Shown: positions 24,440 to 37,000 of the stretch, piece by piece
Layout of the letters: each line of letters begins with the position of its first letter
Numbering within the stretch: the first letter of the stretch is position 1
Notes under the pieces: model-generated
Databases searched by the model: none
What the model was told of the DNA's origin: nothing
The model's input: only the letters and a program-made list of their open reading frames with translations
Origin: Isoperla grammatica
Taxonomy: Eukaryota; Arthropoda; Insecta; Plecoptera; Perlodidae
Direction: 5' to 3'
Assembly: GCA_945910005.1 (NCBI GenBank)
Contig: OX246746.1
Location: 34,310,686 to 34,374,685, forward strand
DNA length: 64,000 nucleotides
Position numbers and translations under genes: made by a program

Positions 24440-25334
24440 AAATTAGTGATGCGGATGATAAGCGTATATCGATAAGTATCGATAATATCGTATATCGATA
24501 CGATACAATATGCGACGTCATATCGCGACATTCAGCGCGATATTTTTTTGATCATATTATCGCGATAAATTGTTAATACGTCATGTTATCGTGGTAGAAG
24601 ATAGGTTTTAACTTTCCGCGGCGGTTATTTGATTATTTCTATTGATGTTAGTCGACCATCCCTTGGCAAAGTTTGCACGCCGCTACTCCCCCCCCCCCCC
24701 CCCTCTTATACATATTGCATTCACATACATTTCAAAATTAGCCAAATTTATCATGTCAATTTCCATTCCTATATTTTCTTCTTGAAAGTTCACTGATCAC
24801 TGATCAGTGATCAGTCTACCGATTACGACGAAATTTTGTTTTTTTCATTGTTCTCTGCCCTATAGTCCAGATCACCATTTTAGTTCACGTTATTCGATTT
24901 TCATATGCATTAAAACCGGTAATTGATACTAGGGATGTAGGCCTTCTTGGGTTGCTGTTCGATACCATTTGTAACTGTAATCGATTATCAAATTTGTCAT
25001 TCGATTATGATTGATAATCGACTAATCGAAAACGATTGAAGTTTCAAAATCAATAAACACATAAAATCGGCGGTCAAACATCACTTGAGTGTAGTCAGTA
25101 ATCTAATCGCTCAAGAAACACGGGTACGGTGCCTGTTTGTTCTCCGTGTTGGGGAGCAAAGACAAAGAGGGATGTCATAACTATGGGCTTAGTCCAATCT
25201 TTTTGAGACCCGTAAATCTGGCAATCAATTAGTAATCGATTAAATCAATCCAGACTAAATATCGATAGTCTATCGGTTATCAAATAAGTAATAATTGATA
25301 AGTAATCGATTAATCGATAGTTGGTGGCAACTCT
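24440..25334. repeat. hAT-like repeat region rich in CGATAT motifs
   Basis: Two blocks of ATATCGATA/CGATTAATCGA-type sequence are separated by a poly-C tract near 24690. The second block begins TAGGGATGTAG at about 24931, and CAACTCTA ends near 25334, which resemble hAT ends. The duplication is imperfect, so the boundaries are tentative. There are no coding features. Confidence 0.4.
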
Positions 25335-26474
25335 AATTGCACATCGATAAAATGAGAATGATGGATATTCGAAAATTTGAATGCATTATCGAATGATAAT
25401 GTCGGCAAAACAGGCGAAATTCTTACTGGGGATGTGATGTGAGGCGATGGATCTGGAAAACGATGGTAAAATGTTTTAATGCTTACATTGACATCCAATG
25501 AATGTCATGTGGTTTCTTTAGCCTTTATAATATTACTAATTCATTCTATCAATTAGCATCGCTGCCAAAATATGAGATGAAATAATATGATGATTGTATG
25601 ACGAACTCCAACCAAACTTTTACAAATCGGAGCTGAGATCATCATACAGTATATAACTTTGTATAAGAAATAATTTAAACAAATCAATTGTGCACAAATT
25701 CCGTGAGTAATTTCTAGTAAAACAAAGAAGAATTAGTAAAAATCCTTGATAAATGCTTATTAGTTATTAATGCTACTTTGGGGAAATACACAGAACTACT
25801 TACTACCGTACTTTGCTACAAAACAAACATTAGGCCTATTGCTAATTTTACCCATAAAATTATGGCTCTACATTGGCCAAATCAAAAATGGCATCTATGT
25901 GAATGAATCTCAGCCATTTTTGCACTTTTCGTCAATAAAAGGTAAAAACATGAATGCGTAAGGCCAATTTGCACCAATTGTGGTGTTTGGCGGTTATTTA
26001 CTTTTGGAATATTTTGGTTTAAATCAATCAATCAATTCAATAAAAAAGCGAGCATTTTCTCGAAAGTTGGTAGTTTCAGATTGGATCAATTTATGCTAAA
26101 TAAATACTACATTATATCAGTAATCAATATCATACAGAAATATAAGTATTACCTAGATATTATAGGCTTAATAATAACATATTTATTTCTATGTAATACT
26201 CATTTCACATCTCGATTTTCTTATGTAGATCTACTCATAAAATATGAAAGGGAAATGAATATAAACAGCTGTAAGTTAATATTGTGTCGCTTATTAATTG
26301 ATTTTTTTTCTAATTTTGACATTTGTTTGTTACAGGTTGGTGCTCAAGATTGATGGTGGCTCCAAATCCAAAGTAAAGCGCGTGAAGGGGCAGCCACCCA
26401 GCAAGAACTCAAGAGTCGTTACTCTCATATCTAAGCTGGGACAGCACAAACAGCTGTGGAAGCTGTGAGATTTT

Positions 26475-26721
26475 CCTTTACTGGGTTAGGAGGAATCTGC
26501 CTTGGGAATTGGAAAACATAACTGTTGTAAATTGACATGTCCATGATATTATAGAAGAACATTTTCTTGTATGGTTTCACGTAATGTCGCATAAGGGGGA
26601 ATGAAGCGAGCTGTTGGTCCATTCTATCCACCCTGCCCATCCCTTCATTGTAATAAATCACTGCTTTTGGTTTTGTAACTGACGCGTTCGTTTTTCGATT
26701 GATTTTGCCAGTTTTAGTCAT
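26475..26721 (-). pseudogene. piggyBac transposase C-terminal fragment
   Basis: A minus-strand frame contains KPKAVIYYNEGMGRVDRMDQ followed by a YKKMFFYNIMDMSIYNSYVF segment. VDxMDQ and the WKKxFFxLLDxxxxNAYxLY-like stretch are signatures of the C-terminal part of piggyBac (DDE_Tnp_1_7) transposases. About 80 residues remain. It directly follows the last SAMD3-like exon, on the opposite strand. Confidence 0.75.
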
Positions 26722-27002
26722 GTAAATTGTAATTGTAATTTATTTGTATAGCTTTGTTATAACATTGTGACGGCACAATACCATCATAATATAAAATAAC
26801 ATAACATGTACATTTGACTTACAAACTAACTTTGATATGACACAGTAGACTGACACATATTTACATGTCAGATCACATTATAGTACTTACAAAAACTTAA
26901 GTTTATTACATGATAAAATAAATGGCATGCTCTTTCATATGTGCATGTTTTAGAAGTATATTTACAAATTTACCCAGGTACTTCTCTAGTTGGTTATGGT
27001 AG

Positions 27003-28650
27003 CTATTTATTGTAAAAGTCATCTATGTTGTACAGGCACTTTTCTAGCAGATGGCGGTGGAGTTTTGTTCGGAAAAGTGCAACGTCTGAGATGGCTTTAA
27101 TGTCTTCCGGTAGATAGTTAAATAGGTTTTTTCCTGCCTGACTTGGGGCCTTATCCCAGAGCTTTAGTCTACCTGTAGTTCTAAATTTTTTTTTTCTTTG
27201 TACGAGTGTTATAATTGTGTTGATCTGCATTCTTTATAATTGTGTGGTAATGGTGTTCTCTCATGAAGAGTATGGTTCTATAGTATATGTATTTGGCCGG
27301 TACCGTAAGAATTTCTAATGATGTGTTTTACCCGATTGTGTTCTTTTTAACCCAACTATGCATCGTATTGCTCGTTATTGCAGCCTAAAGATGTGGTTTG
27401 TATTTTTTTGCTGCTATTTCCCCATAGGATTGTTGTATTGTTGTATTTATTTTTTCATTTTATTCCTATGAGTCATATGACTCTTTACAGGATGAAGTAA
27501 GTATCATATCAGGTAGAGAGGTACAGACTACTTACTAAATCTAAAATTAAAAATAATCATAAATATTTGGTAAAAGTAAAATGTAAAAAATAAGGGGTAC
27601 ATACACAGGTGTTTAGATACAGGCTACTTTGCATTGGATACTTAAAGAACATCAATATTTTAGTCCAAATAGTTACAAACTTCATTTTCAATTTTATGTT
27701 GCTTAATTTTTATTTTGAATTGATCTGAAGTTAACTTTTTAAACTTTGATGGTAGTTTGTTATATTCTTGGAAGCCGTAGTGCTTGATTTGTTTTTTGCC
27801 ATGTTTGGTGGTGTTTATTGTGTGTAAGTTGAGGCATGCCTTGTATTGTAATTGTGGAAGTCTTTATTTTGTTTAAGTTTAATGTTTGCTCTCTTATTAC
27901 CATTTATTATGTCATGAATGAAAGTTAATGCCTGCTGTTTGGTTATTAGTTTAGTGGGTAGGATGCCTGTTTTTGTATACATGTCTTTACGGTGTGTGCG
28001 TGGTTCTAGACCGAATGTATTTCTAACAGCTCTATTCTGTACTGTCTCCAGTTCTTTCATTTTGGTGCTGTTAGCTTGACCCCATATTAGGTTTAAGTAT
28101 TGTATGTGACTGTGTATGAATGAGTAGTGTATTGAAGTGCGCGTTGCTGTGGTTGTTGATGGCGCTTTTCTTCTAATGACCCCTGTATTTAGTATATGAT
28201 TTTTTTTTTTTTTACAAAGTCTGTATGTAGGGCCTAGATGCCAATTTAGATTTTTGTCTATTATGAGCCCTAAATATTTGACGCGCTATACAATTTGATA
28301 ATACCATAACTAATGTGAGATTCTATTAGTGTATAGTGTGCCGTCTTCACAAGGTTAATGTTAGAGTATTGTTTGAGTTGCCTCACCACATATATACCGG
28401 AGCATATTTTACCGCCTACATACTCAACATGTTCATTCCAGGAAAGATTTTCGTCTAGTATTATTCCCAAAATCTTTGTCATCCTCACTATTTCTAGTCT
28501 ATTCTCTCCAATAAAAACGTCCATCTCCTTGTCCATTTTCCCACTGGGGGTAAATATATCATATAATGTTTGTCTTTTTTTCGTTGATCATGAGGCAGTT
28601 ATTTGCAAATTTTTGTACCGTATTGTTTGTTTCCGTAAATGCATTTAATT
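27003..28650 (-). pseudogene. Non-LTR retrotransposon fragments
   Basis: Three minus-strand pieces look like the end of LINE reverse transcriptases. The first, near 28270-28650, holds CLMINEKKTNI..., KILGIILDENLSWNEHV and SHISYG. The second, at 27660-28110, holds WGQANSTKMKELETVQNRAVR, FGLEPRTH and NYNTRH, with a frameshift before its C-terminus. The third, at 27003-27230, holds KLWDKAPSQAGKNLFNYLPE and a typical ending. The GxxLDxxLxWxxHV and KLPxxIK patterns fit L2/CR1/Jockey-type elements. At least two copies are represented, since the DxNLxW motif recurs near 28235. None is functional. Confidence 0.7.
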
Positions 28651-28659
28651 CTAGGTCCT

Positions 28660-30004
28660 GAATTTTCTTATTTACTTAAGTTAAAGTGTAAAAATAAAGT
28701 TAAAGTTAAAGTGCTTCATGATATGTCGACAACACTGATACAGGCTTTTTATCTTGTCACATTATTACTTGCATCTTGTGGCTGTATCTACTGACCGATT
28801 CACCTTTCTTTATATTTAATTTTTTTAAGTCTGGCATTTGTTTTCTGTTGCGCCGTATAGTAGTACTGTGAAGTACTGTGTCAACGCAATTAGCTTTTTG
28901 TTTATCAAACGATGACACAAGGTTAGGGGAAGTGTACCAGTTATTAGATTACCATTGCGATGGAAATAAAATCTGTGTATTTCTATACTGCTCTATGATT
29001 CATTACTTTGTTACAGTAGAATATTATTTATATATTTATCAAGGGACTACTTACTTTTACTAAATGCTTCACCATACAGAAATACCATGAACTAGGTTAA
29101 AACAATCAATAGTTCTACTTACAAAATGTATAATTGATATTCTACTGTATTTCCACTATTGTGCTCCTTACTCACCTAACTCTTGAAGCCATTGACATTG
29201 GATACTGAAAACAAACTATGCATTCTGGAGGCAAGAAAATTAATAAAGGATGTGTGTCGCATTGTTTAATTTATGTACAATTTTCTAATACTTAATTGGT
29301 GCTTATACAAGAAGATGCCCTCTATAGGTACACAGTATATTCACAGCCTTTACTAAACTAACTAAAAAATGTAATGCATATAATTTGTTAGCCATTTATG
29401 TATTTTGGTATGCACAAGCAATTAGGCCTATAAAGGAGAGAATCCACTAAGGCCCAGTTGTTTCTATTTTTATTATGTGGGTACTTGTCCATAACCTTTG
29501 ACCAAGTACATACATATCTATATTATGTATGAATATTTATTCCACTTGAGTATATGTTTTTTGCACTTATTGAGTTGGTAATATTAGTACACCACATCAT
29601 GGAGATGCACACCTTTTCAAATTGTGCAAACATTTTCTTAGCAAACATAAGCACCTACACCAAAACGGGAATAATCATCTGAACATGTTGCTTAAAAATG
29701 CTCTCAAGTAGATTTGTAAAACACTTTGTAGAACTATCATGCCATCATGGATTTTCCAGCCAACCAATAGACAAATACTCTTGCTCCATACATACGATCC
29801 AAATCTCTCATTATTTGGGGTATAGAGCATGCCCATTGGTATGGAAGGAGCAGGTCTTTCGTCTATTGGTTGACTAGAAAATACGCGATGGCATGCGGAT
29901 GGGTATTCTTTCTACGAGGTGTTTTATAAACCAATTTAAAAGCATTTTTTTTTAAGTAACATGTTCAAATGATTATTCGCCTTTTGGTATGAATAGGTAT
30001 ATAT
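28660..30004. other. Noncoding stretch
   Basis: AT-rich sequence. The only structure I see is an imperfect inverted pair around TTTTCCAGCCAACCAATAGAC (29750) and GTCTATTGGTTGACTAGAAAA (29860), probably a decayed MITE with arms running out to about 29640 and 29975. Confidence 0.4.
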
Positions 30005-30842
30005 CTCCTACGATGTAGGTGTATTTTAAATCATAGGAAGAGGTTTTTAACATAACTTGCAAGGTTTATTCTCCCCTACGATGTACGGGTATTTTAAATC
30101 ATATGAAGAGGTTTTTAACATAACGTGCAAGGTTTATTCTCCCCTACGATGTAGATGTATTTTAAATCATAGGAAGAGGTTTTTAACATTACTTGCAAGG
30201 TTATCCTCCCCTACGATGTACGGATATTTTAAATCATAGGAAGAGGTTTTTAACATTACTTGCAAGGTTTATTCTCCCCTACGATGTAGATGTATTTTAA
30301 ATCATAGGAAGATGTTTTTAACATTACGGTCAAGGTTTATTCTCCCCTACGATGTACGGGTATTTTAAATCATAGGAAGAGGTTTTTAACATAACGTGGA
30401 AGGTTTATTCTCCCCTACGATGAAGATGTATTTTAAATCATAGGAAGAGGTTTTTAACATTACGTGCAAGGTTTATTCTCCCCTACGATGTAGGGGTATT
30501 TTAAATCATAGGAAAGGGTTTTTAACATTACGTGCAAGGTTTATTCTCCCCTACGATGTAAATGTATTTTAAATCATAAGAAGAGGTTTTTAACATTACG
30601 TGCAAGGTTTATTCTCCCCTACGATGTACGGGTATTTTAAATCATAGGAAGAGGTTTTTAACATTACGTGCAAGGTTTATTCTCCCCTACGGTGTACGGG
30701 TATTTTAAATCATAGGTAGAGGTTTTTAACATTACTTGCAAGGTTTATCCTCCCCTACGATGTAGGGGTATTTTAAATCATAGGAAGAGGTTTTTAACAT
30801 TACGTGCAAGGTTTATTCTCCCCTACGATGTAGGGGTATTAT
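30005..30842. repeat. 68-bp minisatellite, about 12 copies
   Basis: The unit is 68 bp (for example 30061-30128). It contains CTCCCCTACGATGTA, then a variable 5-6 base box, then TATTTTAAATCATAGGAAGA and GGTTTTTAACATTACGTGCA. The variable box alternates between an AGATGT-like and an ACGGGT-like form over the first nine units, hinting at a 136-bp higher-order unit. A related decayed fragment (CCCCTACAGTAGGGGGTTTT) lies at about 30938-30957. Confidence 0.9.
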
Positions 30843-31599
30843 GTTTCTATTGTCGTGTTAATTAACTCCCCTTGTATATGTATTAACAACCCTGCAATGT
30901 AGTAGTATTTTACCACTACTAGCTGTTGAGAACCTGGCTGCCCCCTACAGTAGGGGGTTTTTAACACCAAAATTTATAACAGTGTGGAGTATTTTCTTTG
31001 TCAGACACTCCTTCAATCGTACCATGAACTTGGCTTATCTTTACAATCCTTTAAATATTTCACAATTGGACTTCCTCTTCACATCTCAGATCATCATCAT
31101 CTCATTTGTATTTTGTACCAGTTGCATGATCTGTCTTTTAAGTTTTAACCTTGTTAACTCTTATGGTTGGCTGGCCATAGGACATACCGGTAGTATATCC
31201 ATAATACAGGCCTACCGTATCCGTATGTGTGTGATTGCGAAACATAGCCTATATTGTCTTATTTTAAGTTCAAGGGACCCTAAAAACTCCAATTTGAATT
31301 ACAAAATTTTGAATAAAAATAACTTTCAAACACTATACTCAAATCTTCTGCTGGGACTCCATCAATACTTTTAATTGTTAACGAGGGACTACGGTACTGT
31401 AGTAATTTAAAATGTATTGTCTCCCTTACTAAAAATATACATCACCAATGAATAACCAAATATAAACCAAGGTGCACATCACCAATTGATAACCATGTGT
31501 AAACCAAATAGTAACTTTTGTTTCAAAATGTGACTATTTGGTGATGGATGCATAACCTATTGCAAACCACTTCTTGGGATGGATGCAAACCAAAGCATC

Positions 31600-31968
31600 A
31601 CCTTGGTAACTAATGAATAACCACATAGTCGCAAATTATAAACCAATTGATAACCAAAACATAACCTCGGTGACTTATTAATAACCATATAGTCATCTAT
31701 TATAAACCAATTGATAACCAAAACATAACCTCGGTGACTTATTAATAACCATATAGTCGCGAATTATAAACCAATTGATAACCAAAACATAACCTCGGTG
31801 ACTTATTAATAACCATATAGTCGCGAATTATAAACCAATTGATAACCAAGCGGTGACTTATTAATAACCATATAGTCACGTATTATAAACCAATTGATAA
31901 CCAAAACATAACCTTGGTGACTTATTAATAACTATATAGTCACGCATTATAAACCAATTGATAACCAT
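31600..31968 (+). repeat. Subterminal tandem repeats, left arm
   Basis: About five units of roughly 63 bp, each with TAATAACCATATAGTC, TATAAACCAATTGATAACC and AAAACATAACCTCGGTGAC. They sit just inside the left end of the 6.8-kb element. Confidence 0.85.
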
Positions 31969-32247
31969 TATCAAAAAATGAACATACAAATTTAAAAAAA
32001 AAAATTACATTTTATTTTGATTTAAACATAAAATTAAATATCTTAACAAACATACACCTCTACTAATACATGTAAATCATACTTACCTCAAAATTAAGAA
32101 CTAAAAAATATGGGTCAAAGGATGTGAAAGGATGTCCAGTGAAATGCCATTTATACATTTTTCAAGGTAGGCTACATCAGCAAGAACATGATTTAGTTAA
32201 CTAAACAAATTAGGCCTATACAATAAGCATGGCGGTATCATAAAAGT

Positions 32248-32646
32248 TAGGGATGTCAAACAATATGAAATTCAATATCGCAATCGCAAAACAAACACAA
32301 ACTTGTTGCGATATATTGCGATAATATTGTCCGCAAAAATATCGTGACGATATTGCAAATAAATTTTTTACCGCGGTATGTGATGAAAGATGCACTAAAT
32401 ACTTGTGCGTTTATTTGGCTACTCGTTTTTAAATTTTGCCATATCCTCATCGCGCCTAATTGTCAACCCATGCCCGAGCGTTAAGCGGCCGCTCAGTGAG
32501 TGCTGAGCGGACGCCCAAATTCAAATATAAAAGCAAGTCATTGCGATATCTTACATAATTTAATATTGTATGATTATTGCAATATGACTCGCCATATCAC
32601 GATATTATCTATATTTATTGATATAGGATTATTGTTGACATTCCTA
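32248..32646. mobile_element. hAT-like MITE, 399 bp
   Basis: Ends TAGGGATGTCAAACAATA and the inverse of TATTGTTGACATTCCTA. The flanks ATAAAAGT and ATAAAAAG could be a diverged 8-bp duplication. The interior is rich in CGATATTG motifs. Confidence 0.65.
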
Positions 32647-33880
32647 ATAAAAAGGTTCCATTGGAGAAATGAAAAATATATAGCTGTTTTCACTGTACCA
32701 GCATGCGTGCAATCAAATAGAATATCCAATATCATAGGTTGTATTTTAATAATGCCACTTAGTATTTATTACCTATTGAACAATGCAATACAAACTAACT
32801 ACAGGAACTAAATACGTCATTGTAATTCTGCAACATTTTCCTATTATTTCATCTGCGGACGATACAAATATCTACATGTATCTGGATATGTACTAAATTC
32901 ATCAATATGCATTTGTTAGAGAGGAGTGGGAATGCCAAAAGTATTGGGTATTCCCAAATGTTTGATCATTCCTAAAGTTGAGACATTCACAAAGTTTTGC
33001 ACATTACCAAGAACTTGAGTGTTACCAAGCTATTTTGCTTGGATATACCTAATTAAGGAATACTTTTTCTTGGTGTTTCGATGTTTGGCGAAGGCTGTGT
33101 TTCAGGCAATGATTGTTCATGGATTTCCATCTCTAGGAATTCCAAATGTTTGGAAGGTCCATAGAATGAATATGAAGATTTTCTTTTGATTTCTTTGCGG
33201 GCTGTGCCGCATTTCCGGTTTGAGTTCGATCATCTCCAATTGGCGTATGCGAAGCTCATGTCGAGAACTTTCAGTCACAAAGGCTGAAATCAAGACGAAA
33301 ATGTTTAAGCCTAGTTACAATACAATTGCACGTCTCTGTTGGATTCTGCCTTGACGAAGGCCCGAGTCCTATTAAGGTAGTTGAGTGCTGACTGCTGCAA
33401 AAGGTCTCATATTTTTTTTTTATATATCTGCTCCCTGTGTCCAACAATGCAGTCAGAATTTTATTTGGAAAAAAAAAAATGGGATAATTGGGGTAGTGTG
33501 CATGATCATTGGGCCATTGATAATATTTTATTGTATTTTGACAATCTCAGAAAAATTCTTCTCTAGGGGTTGAAAGTTTTTGAAAGTTGAAGCAAGAAAT
33601 TATCAACTATCCTCCAATAGGATTACTAGGCCTACAGTGAGTATGCAATAATGAAAATTAGAATTAATATGGTAGACCATGTTATGTTACTGTCAGACAC
33701 TAGGACCTTCCCAGAGTTGGGGGTGGGGGGTCAATTTATAAGAAGCAAAAATCAAAACCATATCATGGTAGTATTCGTGCCAAACAAAAAACAGGGTCAG
33801 TTCTAGAACCTGTGTAGGAAAAGATTCATTTGGTGATGGTGTCTACTATAGGCAGGTCCAAGTACTAATACTATTGTAAC

Positions 33881-34641
33881 TAGGGATGTCAATACCTGGA
33901 ATTTTTCATACCCGGGTATCCGGTACAGGTACCCGCGTTACCCGGATAGCAAAATTAATTTTTATTGTCATGGGCTTTCATGGGCCTCAAATAATTGGTA
34001 GACCGTAAGGTATTGCATTGTGTTCAGTGCATGACGCTTCAAATTATTGTTTACACACAAACTACATCACGCACACTATGAGGTACAAACAAGAACGCTG
34101 GTCGCTTCTGTGCGGACGAAGTTATAGCACACGTTCGGACACCCCGGACAAAGCACAAAGACGCCGCAATTATGATTTTTGTGTTGTTTTCAGATTGAAA
34201 ACAGGTAATGATTGATTGATTAATGGGGCTTAACGTCTCATATTTATGCAACGATGGCTAATCGAGACGATGAGCAGGTGATAATGAAGATGAGAAAGAT
34301 GATATTGAAGAATAAAGCCACATCCGAATCAGATCCATTGTACGTCGCGTGGGTCGTCATATGGGAGTCCAGCAAGGGAGGGCAGGGCCAAGTGGGAGGA
34401 GAAATATTCAGTGGGACAGTGGGAGGGAAGGGACAGGGTCTCTTTTTGTCGCCTCTTACGACTAGCAGAGTCACTCTGGGCCTATTCTACCCCGGGCCGA
34501 GACGGGTCTCCTTTTGTCGCCTCTTACGACTAGCAGAGTCACTCTGGGCCTAACAGGTAATGACGAGTAAAGGGTTTAATGAAAAGTTGGAGCCGTACTC
34601 GGGTGCACCGGGCGGGTAACGGATACCCGTTGACATCCCTT
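33881..34641. mobile_element. hAT-type element containing a SINE
   Basis: Ends TAGGGATGTCAA and TTGACATCCCTT, with perfect 8-bp duplications ATTGTAAC at 33873-33880 and 34642-34649. Just inside the ends are CCCGGGTATCC and GGGTAACGGATACCCG. The SINE at 34212-34551 makes up almost half of its length. Confidence 0.88.
34212..34551 (-). mobile_element. SINE copy 5 with duplicated head
   Basis: Minus-strand SINE with 12-bp duplications AACAGGTAATGA at 34200-34211 and 34552-34563. The head module (TCTCCTTTTGTCGCCTCTTA...CTCTGGGCCTA in plus orientation) is present twice, at about 34437-34506 and 34507-34551, so this copy has a dimeric 5' end. Confidence 0.88.
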
Positions 34642-34732
34642 ATTGTAACATGGGTGAAACATACTAAGTATAAGTTTCTCCCTTCGACTCCCCCGCCCAG
34701 TTTCCACACCAGTGTATGTTAATAAATACTAC

Positions 34733-34901
34733 GTTTATCAAGCGGACTACATGAGTGCATGTACTGCCACCACTATACCCAACGAACCCACTTTCCGTTT
34801 CAAATAAATGAAAAGTGAGTAGCGTATGCCCGTTGCGTAAAGTGGTGTCAATGCATGCACTAATGCAGTCCAGAATGAGTCCACTTGATAAACGTAGTAG
34901 G
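34733..34901. repeat. Imperfect foldback repeat
   Basis: TACTACGTTTATCAAGCGGA near 34733 pairs with TCCACTTGATAAACGTAGTA near 34882, and the internal stretches GTGCATGTACTGCCACCACT and AGTGGTGTCAATGCATGCAC also pair. Probably an old MITE. Confidence 0.6.
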
Positions 34902-35460
34902 CCTAATTGATTATGTTGCAATTGACACCGCATTGATTTTTATAAAGGCAAAAGGCAATTAACCATAATATAATAATATAGGTTTCTATACTGTAGCATA
35001 CTATTAAAAAGCAGATCAAGATTCAGGAGGATATAGAAGGATAGTATACCAAAAGCTGAAAACTTACATTTTTCTTATATATTTGGTGTTGGCCCTACTA
35101 GCCTACTAATTGTAGGCATATGCTGGTGGGATGTCTGCCTGCTCTTGGTTTGTGTCAAGTGGCCTACCAGTACACCATTGCATCCCTTCACCCCCCACAT
35201 GTACAAGTACCACCTGGAAAGTAAGAAAAACAATAGGCATTGGGGATTGTAATAGGCCTCCGCCTACTCATATGTAATGCAACGTATTATGGAAGTGAAT
35301 TGTACGCATGACGGTTAGGCCTATATGGCACAATTTATAGAGCCTCAGAAAATTGACAAAGCAATAGTTAATAAAATGTGAACAAATTGATCTTTTCTTT
35401 AGACGGAAAATAACTAAATTGAAATATCGCGCAGCAACAAAATGAGCTAAAAATTAGAAG

Positions 35461-35625
35461 ACCTGTCCGAATAGTCCCAACAATTCTTGTTCTCGATTTA
35501 ATGTCATCAACAATCATTAACAATCTGTGAGCTTTGGTTAGCCCTACCCTTTGTTGATGAACTCCAAGTTCGAGAACAATGATAAGCAACGTTTTGATAC
35601 TATTCGGACACGTCCAGACATATTT
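35461..35625. repeat. Imperfect palindromic MITE
   Basis: The ends CCTGTCCGAATAGT and the inverse of ACTATTCGGACACG, followed by ATTCTTGTTCTCGA and its inverse, form a 165-bp hairpin-like repeat. Confidence 0.6.
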
Positions 35626-35851
35626 ATCGAGCATTTCTCACACGTTCTCAATTTAACTGGTAAATTTAGGCATTAGGCCTATATCTAGGATATCAATCAC
35701 TTATTAACATCGTGATAATTATTAGATATCTTGCTTTTAAAAATGATTTTACTGCTTCACAGGCTTCATTTAACAAATTTAACTGACTTGACGAGTACGT
35801 TTTTACCAGTTATCAAGTTATCGGCTAGCACTTTCCAAGAACATTGATCAT

Positions 35852-36207
35852 AAAGGTCGGTGCACAATAGCCCGGTAACGATAACTGTAACGATAACGAT
35901 AACGGGAATGAACTTCGATTTCATGTTAAATTACGATACGATGCACAATAAGAGCTTCCCGTTACCGGGCCCGGTAACGGTAACGGAAAGTTCGCCAAGT
36001 TTTAACTTAACGTTACCGTTCCCGTCTGTACGTTACCGGGACCAATCAGAATCAAGCGTCCACGGCCTGTTAAAAGTATTAGCAAATAGCCGAGCGTCTG
36101 CTTAACGGGCAATTGTGCATCGAATGCCTTCCCTTCCCGTTACCGTTTTATCGTTATCGTTATAGTTACAGTTATCGTTACCGGGCAATTGTGCACCAAC
36201 CTTTACC
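35852..36207. mobile_element. GTAACG-rich palindromic MITE, 356 bp
   Basis: The outer segments AAGGTCGGTGCACAATAGCC and GGCAATTGTGCACCAACCTT are inverted partners, followed inward by CGGTAACGATAACTGTAACG and its inverse. A longer opposite-orientation relative lies at 46322-46852 and a partial one at about 44283-44455, so this is a local multicopy family. Confidence 0.75.
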
Positions 36208-36279
36208 ACGTTTAACAAGTGGGCTGAGCACGGACTTATCCATCACCACTTTACTTAGGCCTACACAACGAGCCAGGTT

Positions 36280-36540
36280 TCCATTCACTTAAACGGACAA
36301 AAGCAGTAGGCCTACGTTTCTGGTAGGCCCTAGCCTTGGCCTACACTTTTGGTAGGCCCAAGCCTAGGCCATGAGCTAATAGGCATAATGAGCCTAGGCA
36401 GGATTGAATTTTATAGCCTAGGCCTAGGGCCTAGATGTTTTATAGGCTGAACTAGTTACAGCACGGTGGGCCTAAAACCTAGGCCCAGGCCTGTGCTTAG
36501 AGGAGGTAGGCCTAGGAGGTAGGCCTGTGCTTCCTAATTC
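36280..36540. repeat. AGGCCT-rich tract
   Basis: Degenerate tandem AGGCCT/TAGGCC hexamers, as also seen at about 44205-44535, 45015-45260 and 55030-55370. There is no coding content. Confidence 0.7.
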
Positions 36541-36668
36541 AAAGGTAGCAACAAGCCATCGTAACCTATCTTTTGCCATTGCTCTTGCCAGCTAAGTCAG
36601 TCAACCATAACATTATGTTGTGTGACCTAATCGTGGAACATGTAAGCTAAAACTTAGCAAAAACTTAC

Positions 36669-37000
36669 CTGAATTTCCGTCGACAACTTTTCTGTAGATC
36701 TGCATCAAACGACACATTAATTGTAGGCCTAATATCACAAAGATATCTCTGACAAACAACGTTGACGGTTGAGGACCGATCGACGCCGATGAGAAGTGTG
36801 GCGTACTCCCCGATAGTCACCGACCGAAGCGAAGTATACCCACCGCCTGCATGCGAATTAGTGCGCCAAAAGTAGGCATTCAAATTTTCAAAATACACAC
36901 TAGTTGTATCTTGTAGCGAACAAATATTTTTTAATTTATTGTTTTTTCCTTTTTTAAACATGGTAATTGTTTGTGTAATAAATAATACAACCACTTCCAA
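36669..37000 (-). other. Possible unassigned exon
   Basis: An open minus-strand frame of 111 residues ends at a good donor (AAATTCAG|GTAAGT, donor at 36668). I do not recognise the protein and see no partner exon. It may be chance. Confidence 0.2.

Larger units (their letters stand above)
17924..26468 (+). pseudogene. SAM-domain, SAMD3-like gene, decayed
   Basis: Four exons are readable. Exon 1 (17924-18838) opens after a TTTTTTAG acceptor with a SAM-like domain (MDDIVAFIRKIVPGV...), then a Pro/Thr-rich linker and an EIHDINTHPGRSFLKRIA...EWPFLF block known from SAMD3-like proteins. Exons at 20961-21250, 23771-24009 and 26336-26468 follow with GT-AG borders and matching phases: LPLLFDYLSSQ...LAAWW, then PHVAVLGTSIL...ALYFVFGVDYP, and finally LVLKIDGG...LISKLGQ. 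Damage includes an in-frame TAA at 17987, a shift in the A-run near 18263-18275, a shift near 18768 and another near 21178. It lies downstream of, and in the same orientation as, the dead transposase. The exact biochemical role of the family is unknown. Confidence 0.75.

Noticed and set aside
30005..30842. CRISPR-like array
   Set aside because: The whole 68-bp unit repeats without unique spacers, and the DNA is eukaryotic.
30982..31374. A 130-codon plus-strand frame with hydrophobic segments
   Set aside because: AT-rich composition gives such frames by chance; there is no motif, no splice partner and no recognisable domain.
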